Below, in pieces: positions 24,447 to 34,249 of a stretch of DNA of 64,000 nucleotides. Origin of the DNA: Streptomyces halstedii (GTDB taxonomy: Bacteria; Actinomycetota; Actinomycetes; Streptomycetales; Streptomycetaceae); the NCBI GenBank assembly GCA_000720535.1, contig JOAZ01000007.1, forward strand, positions 248,001 to 312,000, written 5' to 3'. The first letter of the stretch is position 1, and each line of letters begins with the position of its first letter. The notes under the pieces are model-generated. The model did not search any database, had not been told where the DNA came from, and saw only the letters and a program-made list of their open reading frames with translations. The position numbers and the translations under genes are program-made.

Positions 24447-25880
24447 GTGAACGACCAGCAGCGTCGCCGTCCCGCCCAGCAGCACCGCCGTCCCAAGAAG
24501 GACCCCGTCCGGTTCCTCGCCTTCGAGGCGCTGCGGGCCGTCGACGAACGCGATGCGTACGCCAACCTCGTCATGCCCCCGCTGCTGCGCAAGGCCCGCG
24601 CCAAGGGCGACTTCGACGGCCGGGACGCGGCGCTGGCGACCGAGCTGGTCTACGGCACCCTGCGCCGCCAGGGCACCTACGACGCGATCGTCGCCGCCTG
24701 CATCGACCGGCCGCTGCGCGAGGTCGATCCGCCGGTGCTGGACGTCGTCGAGATGGGCGTGCACCAGCTGCTCGGCACCCGCATCCCGACCCATGCCGCC
24801 GTCTCCGCCAGCGTCGAGCTGGCCCGCGTGGTGTTGGGGGAGGGGCGCGCGAAGTTCGTCAACGCGGTGCTGCGCAAGGTCTCGGCCCACGACCTCGACG
24901 GCTGGCTGGAGCGGGTCGCCCCGCCCTACGAGGAGGACCCCGAGGAGCACCTCTCCGTCGTGCACTCCCACCCCCGCTGGGTGGTCTCCGCGCTCTGGGA
25001 CGCCCTCGGCGGCGGCCGGGCCGGGATCGAGGACCTGCTGGAGGCCGACAACGAACGGCCCGAGGTGACCCTGGTGGCCCGTCCGGGCCGCTCCACCACC
25101 GGCGAACTGCTGGACGCCCTCGGCGAGGAGCGCGGACTCGCGGGCCGCTGGTCCCCGTACGCCGTGCGGATGGCCGAGGGCGGCGAGCCCGGCGCGCTGG
25201 GCGCCGTGCGGGAGGGCAGGGCCGGGGTGCAGGACGAGGGAAGCCAGCTCGTCGCCGCCGCCCTCGCCCACGCGCCCGTCGAGGGCACCGACAGCCGCTG
25301 GCTCGACGGCTGCGCCGGTCCTGGCGGCAAGGCGGCCCTGCTGGCGGCGCTCGCCGCCGGACGCGGCGCGACCCTGCTCGCCGCCGAGAAGCAGCCGCAC
25401 CGCGCCCGGCTGGTGGAACGCGCGCTGGCCGGGAACCCGGGGCCGTACCAGGTGGTCACCACCGACGGCACCCGCCCGCCGTGGCGCCCCGGCTCCTTCG
25501 ACCGGGTCCTGATGGACGTCCCGTGCTCCGGCCTCGGCGCGCTGCGCCGCCGTCCCGAGGCGCGCTGGCGCCGCGGACCGAAGGACCTGGAGAGCTTCGC
25601 CCCCCTCCAACGCGGCCTGCTGCGCGAGGCGTTGAAGGCCGTCCGGATCGGTGGCGTGGTCGGATACGCGACCTGCTCCCCGCATCTGGCGGAGACCCGG
25701 GTGGTCGTCGAGGACGTGCTCAAGGGGCGCGGCGGGGCGGCCGCCGAGGCGGAATGGGTGGACGCCCGCCCGCTGCTGCCAGGGGTGCCCGTGCTGGGCG
25801 ACGGCCCGGACATCCAGCTGTGGCCGCACCTGCACGGCACCGACGCGATGTACCTGGCGCTGCTGCGCCGCACGGCCTGA
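24447..25880 (+). CDS. rsmB: 16S rRNA m5C967 methyltransferase RsmB
   Basis: SAM-dependent enzyme that methylates C967 of 16S rRNA in E. coli. The 477 residues comprise a NusB-like RNA-binding N-terminal domain (about 20-165) and a Rossmann methyltransferase with WLDGCAGPGGKAALLAALA for SAM. VLMDVPCSGLGALRRRP (Cys near 358) and the catalytic ATCSPH (near 407-412) follow. The first 20 residues are a basic Arg/Gln tail, usual in Streptomyces. Its final codons and stop are duplicated downstream. Confidence 0.96.
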   Translation: MNDQQRRRPAQQHRRPKKDPVRFLAFEALRAVDERDAYANLVMPPLLRKARAKGDFDGRDAALATELVYGTLRRQGTYDAIVAACIDRPLREVDPPVLDVVEMGVHQLLGTRIPTHAAVSASVELARVVLGEGRAKFVNAVLRKVSAHDLDGWLERVAPPYEEDPEEHLSVVHSHPRWVVSALWDALGGGRAGIEDLLEADNERPEVTLVARPGRSTTGELLDALGEERGLAGRWSPYAVRMAEGGEPGALGAVREGRAGVQDEGSQLVAAALAHAPVEGTDSRWLDGCAGPGGKAALLAALAAGRGATLLAAEKQPHRARLVERALAGNPGPYQVVTTDGTRPPWRPGSFDRVLMDVPCSGLGALRRRPEARWRRGPKDLESFAPLQRGLLREALKAVRIGGVVGYATCSPHLAETRVVVEDVLKGRGGAAAEAEWVDARPLLPGVPVLGDGPDIQLWPHLHGTDAMYLALLRRTA

Positions 25881-25961
25881 GCGCCCCGCCCCGCCCGTAC
25901 GGCCTGAGCGCCCGCCTCGTCCGTACGGTCTGGGCGCCCCGCCCGTACGGCCTGGACGTTC
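25869..25961 (+). repeat. Tandem degenerate copies of the rsmB 3' end
   Basis: The 18-base block CGCACGGCCTGAGCGCCC spanning the rsmB stop codon (25869-25886) recurs at 25896-25913, 25922-25939 and 25944-25961 with increasing divergence and periods of 27, 26 and 22 bases. Confidence 0.7.
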
Positions 25962-26078
25962 CCCTCAGGCCCGTGCAGGCGGGGCGAAAAGCCGGGATTG
26001 TGCGAACCGTAATAATCCCGTGAGGCTTTGGGGCGCACCGAGGCGGGGAAGTGGCGCCGGGCATGGCAGGCTTGGTGC

Positions 26079-26762
26079 ATGGCGCAGATCAACCCCAGCA
26101 TCCTGTCCGCCGACTTCGCGCGTCTCGCCGAGGAGGCGAAGGCCGTCGAGGGAGCCGACTGGCTCCACGTCGATGTCATGGACAACCACTTCGTCCCCAA
26201 CCTGACCCTCGGGGTGCCCGTGGTGGAGGCGCTGAGCAGGGCCGCGGACACCCCGCTGGACTGCCACCTGATGATCGAGGACGCCGACCGCTGGGCCCCG
26301 CAGTACGTCGAGGCCGGCGCGGGCTCGGTCACCTTCCACGTGGAGGCCGCGGCCGCGCCCGTACGGCTGGCGCGGGAGATCAGGGCGAAGGGGGCGCGCG
26401 CCTCGATGGCGCTCAAGCCCGCGACGCCCATCGAGCCCTACGAGGACCTGCTCCCCGAGCTCGACATGCTGCTGATCATGACGGTGGAGCCGGGTTTCGG
26501 CGGCCAGGCGTTCCTCGACATCATGCTGCCGAAGATCCGCCGCACCCGTGAGCTGATCTCCAAGCACGGACTGGAGCTGTGGCTCCAGGTCGACGGCGGG
26601 GTCTCGGCCACCACCATCGAGCGGTGCGCGGAGGCCGGCGCGGACGTGTTCGTGGCCGGCTCGGCGGTGTACGGGGCGAAGGACCCGGCCGAGGCGGTCC
26701 GGGCGCTGCGCGACCGGGCGGACGCGGCCACGGCCGGAGCCTCCTGGGCATGCGGCCACTGA
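26079..26762 (+). CDS. rpe: Ribulose-phosphate 3-epimerase
   Basis: Interconverts ribulose 5-phosphate and xylulose 5-phosphate in the pentose phosphate pathway. The 227-residue TIM barrel begins [30 protein letters not shown] and CHLMIED supply the metal-binding His and Asp residues. [10 protein letters not shown] and [11 protein letters not shown] carry the catalytic aspartate and phosphate loop. The ATG at 26079 is preferred over upstream in-frame codons because it starts exactly at the first barrel strand. A SorC-type regulator gene follows 101 bases later. Confidence 0.96.
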   Translation: MAQINPSILSADFARLAEEAKAVEGADWLHVDVMDNHFVPNLTLGVPVVEALSRAADTPLDCHLMIEDADRWAPQYVEAGAGSVTFHVEAAAAPVRLAREIRAKGARASMALKPATPIEPYEDLLPELDMLLIMTVEPGFGGQAFLDIMLPKIRRTRELISKHGLELWLQVDGGVSATTIERCAEAGADVFVAGSAVYGAKDPAEAVRALRDRADAATAGASWACGH

Positions 26763-26863
26763 ACAAAAGGCGGATGAACGCGGCCCCACGGGCCGGAGCA
26801 AGGGTCGCCGGATCTGACAGGATGACCGGCGTATCGGGCGTGAAGAGAGTCAAGGAGGTCGCG

Positions 26864-27886
26864 GTGTCTGGCATCTCGGCGGGTCGGTCAGCCATGCGGA
26901 TGGGACCCGCGGAGCTGGTGCAGGCGGCGGCCATGGCCCGCCGGTTCTACCTTGAGGGGAAGTCCAAGATCCAGATCGCCGAGGAGTTCGGCGTCAGCCG
27001 CTTCAAGGTGGCGCGGGTCCTGGAGACGGCTCTCGAACGTGATCTCGTACGCATCGAGATCCGGGTTCCGGCGGAGCTGGACGCCGAGCGCTCCGACGCG
27101 CTCCGCGCGCGTTACGGCCTGCGGCACGCGGTCGTGGTGGAGTCCCCGGCGGAGGAGCAGGACGACGCCGCCGACCCGGAGAACCTGGGCGAGGTCGCCG
27201 CCGACCTGCTCGGCGAACTGGTGAACGAGGGCGATGTGCTGGGTCTGGCCTGGGGCCGGTCCACCATCCACATGGCGGCGGCGCTCGACCGCCTGCCGCC
27301 GTGCACCGTGGTGCAGCTGACCGGGGTCTACGACGCCGGGACCGCCGAACGCGGCTCCGTCGAGGCCGTGCGCCGCGCGGCCCAGGTGTCGGGCGGCGAG
27401 GCGCACCCCATCTACGCGCCGATGCTGCTGCCCGACCCGGCGACGGCGGCGGCCCTGCGGCACCAGACGGGGATCGCCCGCGCCTTCGAGTACTTCGACA
27501 AGGTGACGGTCGCCGCGGTCTCGATCGGTTCCTGGGAGCCCGGCATCTCCACCGTCCACGACATGCTCTCGGACGAGGAGCGGGCGCACTACGCCTCGCT
27601 CGGGGTGGCGGCCGAGATGTCCGCCCACCTCTTCGACTCCGAGGGCCGCCGGGTCGGCCGCGACCTCGGGGAGCGGTGCATCACGGTGGAGGCGGACCGG
27701 CTGCGCCGGATTCCCGAGGTGGTCGCCATCGCCGGAGGCCAGCGCAAGGCGGCGGCGATCGGCGCGGTGCTCCGCTCCGGCCTGGTCACCAGCCTCGTCA
27801 CGGACACGGCCGCCGCCGACTACCTGCTGACGGAGTTCGCCGCCGGCCAGCGCCCGGCCCTGGAGCGGGCCGACCCGGACGACTGA
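26864..27886 (+). CDS. SorC/DeoR-family sugar-responsive transcriptional regulator
   Basis: 340 residues. An N-terminal helix-turn-helix (RRFYLEGKSKIQIAEEFGVSRFKVARVL, about 26-53) is fused to a SorC sugar-phosphate-binding domain related to phosphosugar isomerases. GLAWGRSTIHMAAALDRLP supplies the phosphate-binding loop, and VAIAGGQRKAAAIGAVLRSG the second one. Family members sense phosphorylated sugars. The GTG at 26864 is chosen for its AAGGAGG five bases upstream. Being next to rpe suggests a pentose phosphate effector, but this is inference. Confidence 0.9.
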   Translation: MSGISAGRSAMRMGPAELVQAAAMARRFYLEGKSKIQIAEEFGVSRFKVARVLETALERDLVRIEIRVPAELDAERSDALRARYGLRHAVVVESPAEEQDDAADPENLGEVAADLLGELVNEGDVLGLAWGRSTIHMAAALDRLPPCTVVQLTGVYDAGTAERGSVEAVRRAAQVSGGEAHPIYAPMLLPDPATAAALRHQTGIARAFEYFDKVTVAAVSIGSWEPGISTVHDMLSDEERAHYASLGVAAEMSAHLFDSEGRRVGRDLGERCITVEADRLRRIPEVVAIAGGQRKAAAIGAVLRSGLVTSLVTDTAAADYLLTEFAAGQRPALERADPDD

Positions 27887-27928
27887 TCCGGTCGGACCCG
27901 GCCGGGACGGCTCCCGGAGCCGGGAACA

Positions 27929-27970
27929 CGGCGAAGGCCGGCCGCCCCTCGGGGTGGCCGGCCTTCGCCG
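27929..27970. terminator. Bidirectional terminator between sorC-type and terpene synthase genes
   Basis: A perfect 15-bp inverted repeat (CGGCGAAGGCCGGCC, 27929-27943 with 27956-27970) whose 12-base loop can itself pair CCCC with GGGG. It sits between two convergent genes and can serve both. Confidence 0.8.
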
Positions 27971-27979
27971 CGTACGGAC

Positions 27980-29089
27980 TCAGCCCCGGTGGCCGTCGGC
28001 CGCCCCCTGGACGACCGGGTCGGTGGCGACACCGAGGACCGTCTCCTCCAGGTACTCCCCGGGCGCCGCGTACTGGCTGACGTCCGCCGGGTTGTAGCGG
28101 GGCGTCTGCCGTGACCAGTCCAGGTTGCCGCGCATCCAGCTCCGCATCCCGTCGAGGTAGGGCACGAGCAGGTCCGTCAGCTGCGGATAGAGTTCGATCA
28201 GCTCGTCCTCGGCGGTGAGGAACCGCTCGGTCTCCGTGGCTATCTCCGCGCAGACGTGGTCGAGCGCCCGCTGCTCCCCGTAACCGCGGTGGTGGCGCAC
28301 CAGGTGGACGAGGTTGTGGATCTCGCCGAGCACCTGCTCCTTCTCGTAGGAGTAGACGTCGTTCGCCCAGCACACGACGTTGCAGGAGGCCTCCAGCGCC
28401 GTGATGAACCGGGGATCGTTGTGCAGGGACTCGGGTGCCTCTATCCCCGCCACTGTCTCGATCAGATCCATGCACACGTGGATCGCCCCGGTGTGGCGGC
28501 GCTTGGCGATGTACGTCGCCTCGCTCGGCACCACCCCGTCGGCCCGGTTGCCCGCCTCCCAGGTGGTGGCGGTCGTCAGATACGTCATGAGGTGCCACCC
28601 GAAACGGGTGCGCCAGTGCCGCGCGGCCCGGGGCACCGTACGTTCCCACAGATCGCACAGGGCGACGACGGCGGCGGGCAGCTCCTCGCCGGGCAGGGGG
28701 CGGGGGGCGGTGCCCTCGACCACGGCACGCATCCGGTCCACCACGTCGCGTACCCGTTCGGGGCTGCGGCCGAGATGGCCGTCGTCCAGCTGGTCGTCCA
28801 CCAGGAAGAGCCAGACGAACCAGTCGGCGACCAGGTTCAGGTGCTCCCTGTCCGCCGTCGGGTGGACCATGCCGACGAACGCGCCGAAGTCGGCCTGCTC
28901 GAAGCGGGCTCTGGCCGACTCCCGGTGCACCAGGCCGGTGGACCGCGTCCACGCGTCGAGGTGCGCCCGGGTGTGCGGCACGTTCGGGTTGCTCCGCCGG
29001 GGGAACGGGCAGTAGATGTCAGGCAGTTCGCTCTCCACAGGTGGATCTGGATCCTCTCCGGTCGAACGCGTGGGGGTGTCCGGGGGCAC
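27980..29089 (-). CDS. Class I sesquiterpene synthase, possibly (+)-epicubenol synthase type
   Basis: 369 residues of the bacterial class I terpene cyclase fold that ionises farnesyl diphosphate. The aspartate-rich motif DDQLDD is at 98-103. The NSE triad NDVYSYEKE places N243, S247 and E251. An RR pair at 197-198 and RY at 331-332 act as diphosphate sensors. No transmembrane, P450 or methyltransferase partner is adjacent. The GTG at 29089 lacks a clear ribosome site, and GTG at 29038 is an alternative. From memory, its place next to guaB1 matches the S. griseus epicubenol synthase (GecA) locus; the product is otherwise unassigned. Confidence 0.88.
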   Translation of the reverse strand: MPPDTPTRSTGEDPDPPVESELPDIYCPFPRRSNPNVPHTRAHLDAWTRSTGLVHRESARARFEQADFGAFVGMVHPTADREHLNLVADWFVWLFLVDDQLDDGHLGRSPERVRDVVDRMRAVVEGTAPRPLPGEELPAAVVALCDLWERTVPRAARHWRTRFGWHLMTYLTTATTWEAGNRADGVVPSEATYIAKRRHTGAIHVCMDLIETVAGIEAPESLHNDPRFITALEASCNVVCWANDVYSYEKEQVLGEIHNLVHLVRHHRGYGEQRALDHVCAEIATETERFLTAEDELIELYPQLTDLLVPYLDGMRSWMRGNLDWSRQTPRYNPADVSQYAAPGEYLEETVLGVATDPVVQGAADGHRG

Positions 29090-29141
29090 ACCTGGGCGGT
29101 GTGCCGGCTACCACAGGACCTGCGGTTTTGAAGCTACCTGA

Positions 29142-30800
<1,659 letters not shown>

Positions 30801-30820
30801 TCCCGCCCCGCGCCACCCGC

Positions 30821-30850
30821 GCCCCTTCCGGACGGCCTTCCGGGAGGGGC
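30821..30850 (+). terminator. Hairpin after guaB1
   Basis: 12-base arms (GCCCCTTCCGGA, 30821-30832, with 30839-30850) including one G-U pair, loop of six, 21 bases past the guaB1 stop. Confidence 0.55.
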
Positions 30851-30926
30851 GCGGCCCTGTTCCCGGGAGGGGCGCGGACCCGTCGTCCACCGGCCGCCGC
30901 GCCCGCCACCAGGGCCGAATGTCACC

Positions 30927-30954
30927 TTCAACTCGGCCGTATTCTCAGTAACAT
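30927..30954 (+). promoter_or_regulatory. Candidate promoter for the aldehyde dehydrogenase gene
   Basis: TTCAAC (30927-30932) and TAACAT (30949-30954; TAnnnT) are 16 bases apart, 44 bases before the start codon. Confidence 0.4.
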
Positions 30955-30998
30955 GAGGGGTATTCAGCTGCCCGCCCTCCTCTGCGGTAAGGGAACTC

Positions 30999-32459
30999 AT
31001 GTCCTCCTTCTTCACCGACCTGGCCCTTCAGTACATCGACGGCGAGTGGAGGCCGGGGAAGGGGTCCTGGGACATCATCGACTTCAACCCGTACAACGGG
31101 GAGAAGCTCGCCTCGATCACCGTCGCCACCACCGGCGAGGTGGACCAGGCGTACCGGGCGGCGGAGCGGGCGCAGGCGGAATGGGCCGAGACCAACGCCT
31201 ACGCGCGCCGGGCCGTGATGGAGAAGGCGCTGCGCGTCGTCGAGGAGCGCGAGGCCGAGATCACCGAGGCGATCGTCGCGGAGCTCGGCGGGACCCATGT
31301 GAAGGCCGGATTCGAACTGCACCTGGCCAAGGAGTTCCTCCGCGAGTCCGTCCAGCTCGCGCTGCGCCCCGCCGGGCAGATCCTCCCCTCGCCGGTCGAG
31401 GGCAAGGAGAACCGCCTCTACCGGGTGCCGGTCGGGGTCATCGGGGTGATCAGCCCCTTCAACTTCCCCTTCCTGCTGTCGCTCAAGTCGGTGGCGCCCG
31501 CCCTCGCGCTCGGCAACGCCGTGGTCCTCAAGCCCCACCAGAACACCCCGGTCTGCGGAGGCACCCTGCTGGCCAAGGTGTTCGAGGAGGCCGGTCTCCC
31601 GGCCGGCCTGCTGAACGTCGTGGTCACCGACATCGCGGAGATCGGTGACGCCCTGCTGGAGCACCCCGTCCCGCAGCTCATCTCCTTCACCGGCTCGGAC
31701 AAGGTCGGGCGCCACGTCGCCACGGTCTGCGCGGCCCAGCTCAAGCGCACCGTGCTCGAACTCGGCGGCAACAGCGCCCTGATCGTCCTGGACGACGCGG
31801 ATCTCGACTACGCGGTGGACGCCGCCGTCTTCAGCCGGTACGTGCACCAGGGCCAGGTCTGCATGGCCGCCAACCGCATCCTCGTCGACCGCGCCGTCGA
31901 GAAGGAGTTCACCGAGAAGTTCGTCGCCAAGGTCGCCTCCCTGCGCGTCGGCGACCCCGCCGACCCGGCCACCCACATCGGCCCCCTGATCAACTCCTCA
32001 CAGGCCGACGCGGTCTCCAGGATCGTCGAGCGCACCGTGGAGGAGGGCGCCACGGCCCTGCTGCACGGCCGGACCGACGGCAACCTGGTGAGCCCTTCGG
32101 TGCTCACCGGCATCCCGGCCGGCTCCCCCGTCCTGCACGAGGAGATCTTCGGCCCCGTGGCCCTGCTGGTGCCCTTCGACGGCGAGGACGAGGCGGTCAG
32201 GATCGCCAACGACACCCCGTACGGTCTCAGCGGCGCCGTGCACACCGGCAGCGTCGAGCGCGGCGTCCGGGTGGGGCAGCGCATCCACACCGGCATGATC
32301 CACATCAACGACGGCACCGTCCACGACGAGCCCATCGTCCCCTTCGGCGGCGAGAAGAGCTCGGGCCTGGGCCGCCTCAACGGTGAGGCCACCATCGAGG
32401 CCTTCACCACCCAGAAGTGGATCTCGGTGCAGCACGGCCGTTCGCAGTTCCCCTTCTGA
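30999..32459 (+). CDS. NAD(P)-dependent aldehyde dehydrogenase
   Basis: 486-residue ALDH-superfamily enzyme. It has the coenzyme-binding stretch VISPFNFPFLLSLKSVAPAL, the LISFTGSDKVGRHVA turn, catalytic Glu in LELGGNSALIV and catalytic Cys in HQGQVCMAANRI. The sequence is closest in feel to vanillin/benzaldehyde dehydrogenases. However, it lies upstream of an Lrp regulator and davA-davB, so it could oxidise glutarate semialdehyde in lysine breakdown; that is inference from context. The ATG at 30999 follows TAAGGGA. A candidate promoter lies 44 bases upstream. Confidence 0.92.
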   Translation: MSSFFTDLALQYIDGEWRPGKGSWDIIDFNPYNGEKLASITVATTGEVDQAYRAAERAQAEWAETNAYARRAVMEKALRVVEEREAEITEAIVAELGGTHVKAGFELHLAKEFLRESVQLALRPAGQILPSPVEGKENRLYRVPVGVIGVISPFNFPFLLSLKSVAPALALGNAVVLKPHQNTPVCGGTLLAKVFEEAGLPAGLLNVVVTDIAEIGDALLEHPVPQLISFTGSDKVGRHVATVCAAQLKRTVLELGGNSALIVLDDADLDYAVDAAVFSRYVHQGQVCMAANRILVDRAVEKEFTEKFVAKVASLRVGDPADPATHIGPLINSSQADAVSRIVERTVEEGATALLHGRTDGNLVSPSVLTGIPAGSPVLHEEIFGPVALLVPFDGEDEAVRIANDTPYGLSGAVHTGSVERGVRVGQRIHTGMIHINDGTVHDEPIVPFGGEKSSGLGRLNGEATIEAFTTQKWISVQHGRSQFPF

Positions 32460-32561
32460 CCTGGCCGGACCGTGCCACGGCACGTCCGGGCTCCCGTGGT
32501 CTACTTCGGGGGCGGCCCGCGCCGCCCCCGAGTCCGTCCGCAGAGAAGTGAACCGCCCGAC

Positions 32562-33017
32562 GTGCGCCTGAACGACCTCGACGAACGCATCGTCCACGCC
32601 CTCGCCGAAGACGCCCGGCGCTCCTACGCCGACATCGGCGCGCGCGTCGGCCTGTCCGCGCCCGCCGTGAAACGCCGGGTGGACCGGCTGCGCGCCGAAG
32701 GCGCCATCACCGGCTTCACCGTCCGGGTGGACCCCGCCGCCCTCGGCTGGCACACCGAGGGCTTCATCGAGATCTACTGCAGCCGCAACACCGCCCCCGA
32801 GGCGATCAAGCGGGGCCTGGCCCGCTTCCCGGAGGTCGCGTCCGCCTCCACCGTCACCGGGGAGGCCGACGCGGTGGTCCAGGTCTTCGCCGCGGACATG
32901 CGCCACTTCGAGCAGGTACTCGAACGGATCGCGGGCGAGCCGTACATCGAGCGGACCAAGTCCGTCCTCGTGCTGTCGCCGCTGCTGCGCCGCTACTCCC
33001 AGGGACCGCCCGCCTGA
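32562..33017 (+). CDS. Lrp/AsnC-family transcriptional regulator
   Basis: 151 residues: an N-terminal winged helix-turn-helix (LNDLDERIVHALAEDARRS, then VGLSAPAVKRRVDRL) and a RAM/effector domain from about 65. It starts at GTG 32562, giving MRLNDLDERI as in relatives. Family members are octamers that bind helically phased sites and sense amino acids. It lies between an aldehyde dehydrogenase gene and davA on one strand, so lysine or a lysine catabolite is a plausible effector. The 379 bases to davA contain phased direct repeats that could be its operator. Confidence 0.92.
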   Translation: MRLNDLDERIVHALAEDARRSYADIGARVGLSAPAVKRRVDRLRAEGAITGFTVRVDPAALGWHTEGFIEIYCSRNTAPEAIKRGLARFPEVASASTVTGEADAVVQVFAADMRHFEQVLERIAGEPYIERTKSVLVLSPLLRRYSQGPPA

Positions 33018-33257
33018 GGCGTCGGCGCCCGGATTCCGGGGAGCGGCACGGCTGTCCGGGCGGCCCCCTCGTTCCGTGAGGTGCCGGACAGACCTGACCA
33101 GCACGGGCCGCCGAGCGGGCGGAAGGCGCTTACCCACCGGGTGGTCGCCGCCGCCTCCCCGCGGGCGGTACCGCCGTGGGGCGACGGGCCGGCCGACCCG
33201 CGCGCGGGCGGTCCGCCGCCCGCCGGGCCACCGTCTGACCTGCGAAGACGCCCGTGT

Positions 33258-33320
33258 GCAACGAATCGCCGCGCTTCCGGCTCCGCGCGCAACGAATCGA
33301 CGGTGGACGCGCAACATCCG
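33258..33320 (+). promoter_or_regulatory. Helically phased direct repeats upstream of davA
   Basis: GCAACGAATCG occurs exactly at 33258-33268 and 33289-33299, 31 bp apart (about three helical turns). A third related GCAAC lies at 33311, 22 bp further (about two turns). The cluster sits in the 379-base gap between the Lrp gene and davA, 77 bases before davA; the rest of that gap shows nothing else recognisable. Phased repeats suit an Lrp-type octamer, so this is a candidate operator. Confidence 0.5.
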
Positions 33321-33396
33321 CGTCTTGTCCGGCCCGATCACGGCCCCGTACCGTCGATATGTCCCCCCGCCCCGCCCGCACCGACCGAGGTCAGCC

Positions 33397-34194
33397 ATGC
33401 CGCCGCTGCGTACCGCCCTGCTCCAGAGCTCCGGACGTCCCGGCGCGGTGGACCACAACCTCGCCCTGCTCGACGAGGCGGCCGGACGGGCCGCCGCGGC
33501 CGGGGCCCGGCTGCTGGTCTGCGCCGAACTGTTCCTCACCGGGTACGCCGTGGGCGACGCCCTTCCCGAGCTGGCCGAACCCGCCGACGGCCCCTCGGCG
33601 CGGGCGGTCTCCGAGATCTGCGCACGGCACGGCGTGGCCGTCCTCTACGGCTACCCGGAACGCTCCGGCGAGCTCGTCTTCAACGCCTCGCGCCTCGTCG
33701 GCCCGGACGGGACGGCGCTCGCGGACTACCGCAAGACCCACCTCTACGGCCCCTTCGAACAGCGGTGGTTCACCCCCGGCGACCGTCCGGTGGTGCAGGC
33801 CGAACTGGACGGCGTCCGGCTCGGGTTGCTGATCTGCTACGACGTCGAGTTCCCCGAGAACGTCCGGGCGCACGCACTCGCCGGGACCGGGCTGCTGCTG
33901 GTGCCGACCGCGCTGATGCACCCCTTCCCGTTCGTGGCCGAGTCGGTCGTGCCGGTCCGCGCCTTCGAGAACCAGATGTACATCGCCTATGTGAACAGGA
34001 CCGGGGCGGAAGGCGAGTTCGAGTTCACCGGGCTGAGCTGTCTGGCCGGTCCCGACGGCACCGCCCGGGTCCGCGCCGGACGCGGCGAGGAACTCCTCGT
34101 CGGCGACGTGGACCCCGCCCTCCTCGACGCCTCACGCGAGGCCAACCCGTACCTCCGGGACCGCAGGCCCGCGCTGTACGGCTCCCTCCTCTGA
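33397..34194 (+). CDS. davA: Nitrilase-superfamily amidase, probable 5-aminovaleramidase
   Basis: 265 residues of the carbon-nitrogen hydrolase fold. The catalytic triad is visible as Glu44 (CAELFLTGY), Lys113 (YRKTHLYG) and Cys147 (LLICYDVEFPE). The length and the stretches RLLVCAELFLTGY, VLYGYPER and YRKTHL closely resemble my recollection of Pseudomonas DavA, which hydrolyses 5-aminovaleramide to 5-aminovalerate. The next gene is a lysine 2-monooxygenase homologue that would supply that amide. Both are on the same strand, 55 bases apart. Substrate is inferred from homology and pairing. Confidence 0.88.
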   Translation: MPPLRTALLQSSGRPGAVDHNLALLDEAAGRAAAAGARLLVCAELFLTGYAVGDALPELAEPADGPSARAVSEICARHGVAVLYGYPERSGELVFNASRLVGPDGTALADYRKTHLYGPFEQRWFTPGDRPVVQAELDGVRLGLLICYDVEFPENVRAHALAGTGLLLVPTALMHPFPFVAESVVPVRAFENQMYIAYVNRTGAEGEFEFTGLSCLAGPDGTARVRAGRGEELLVGDVDPALLDASREANPYLRDRRPALYGSLL

Positions 34195-34249
34195 ACCACC
34201 GCCCCCGAACCCACGCCCCACGCGCTTCACGCCAAGGAGTCCGTACCCC

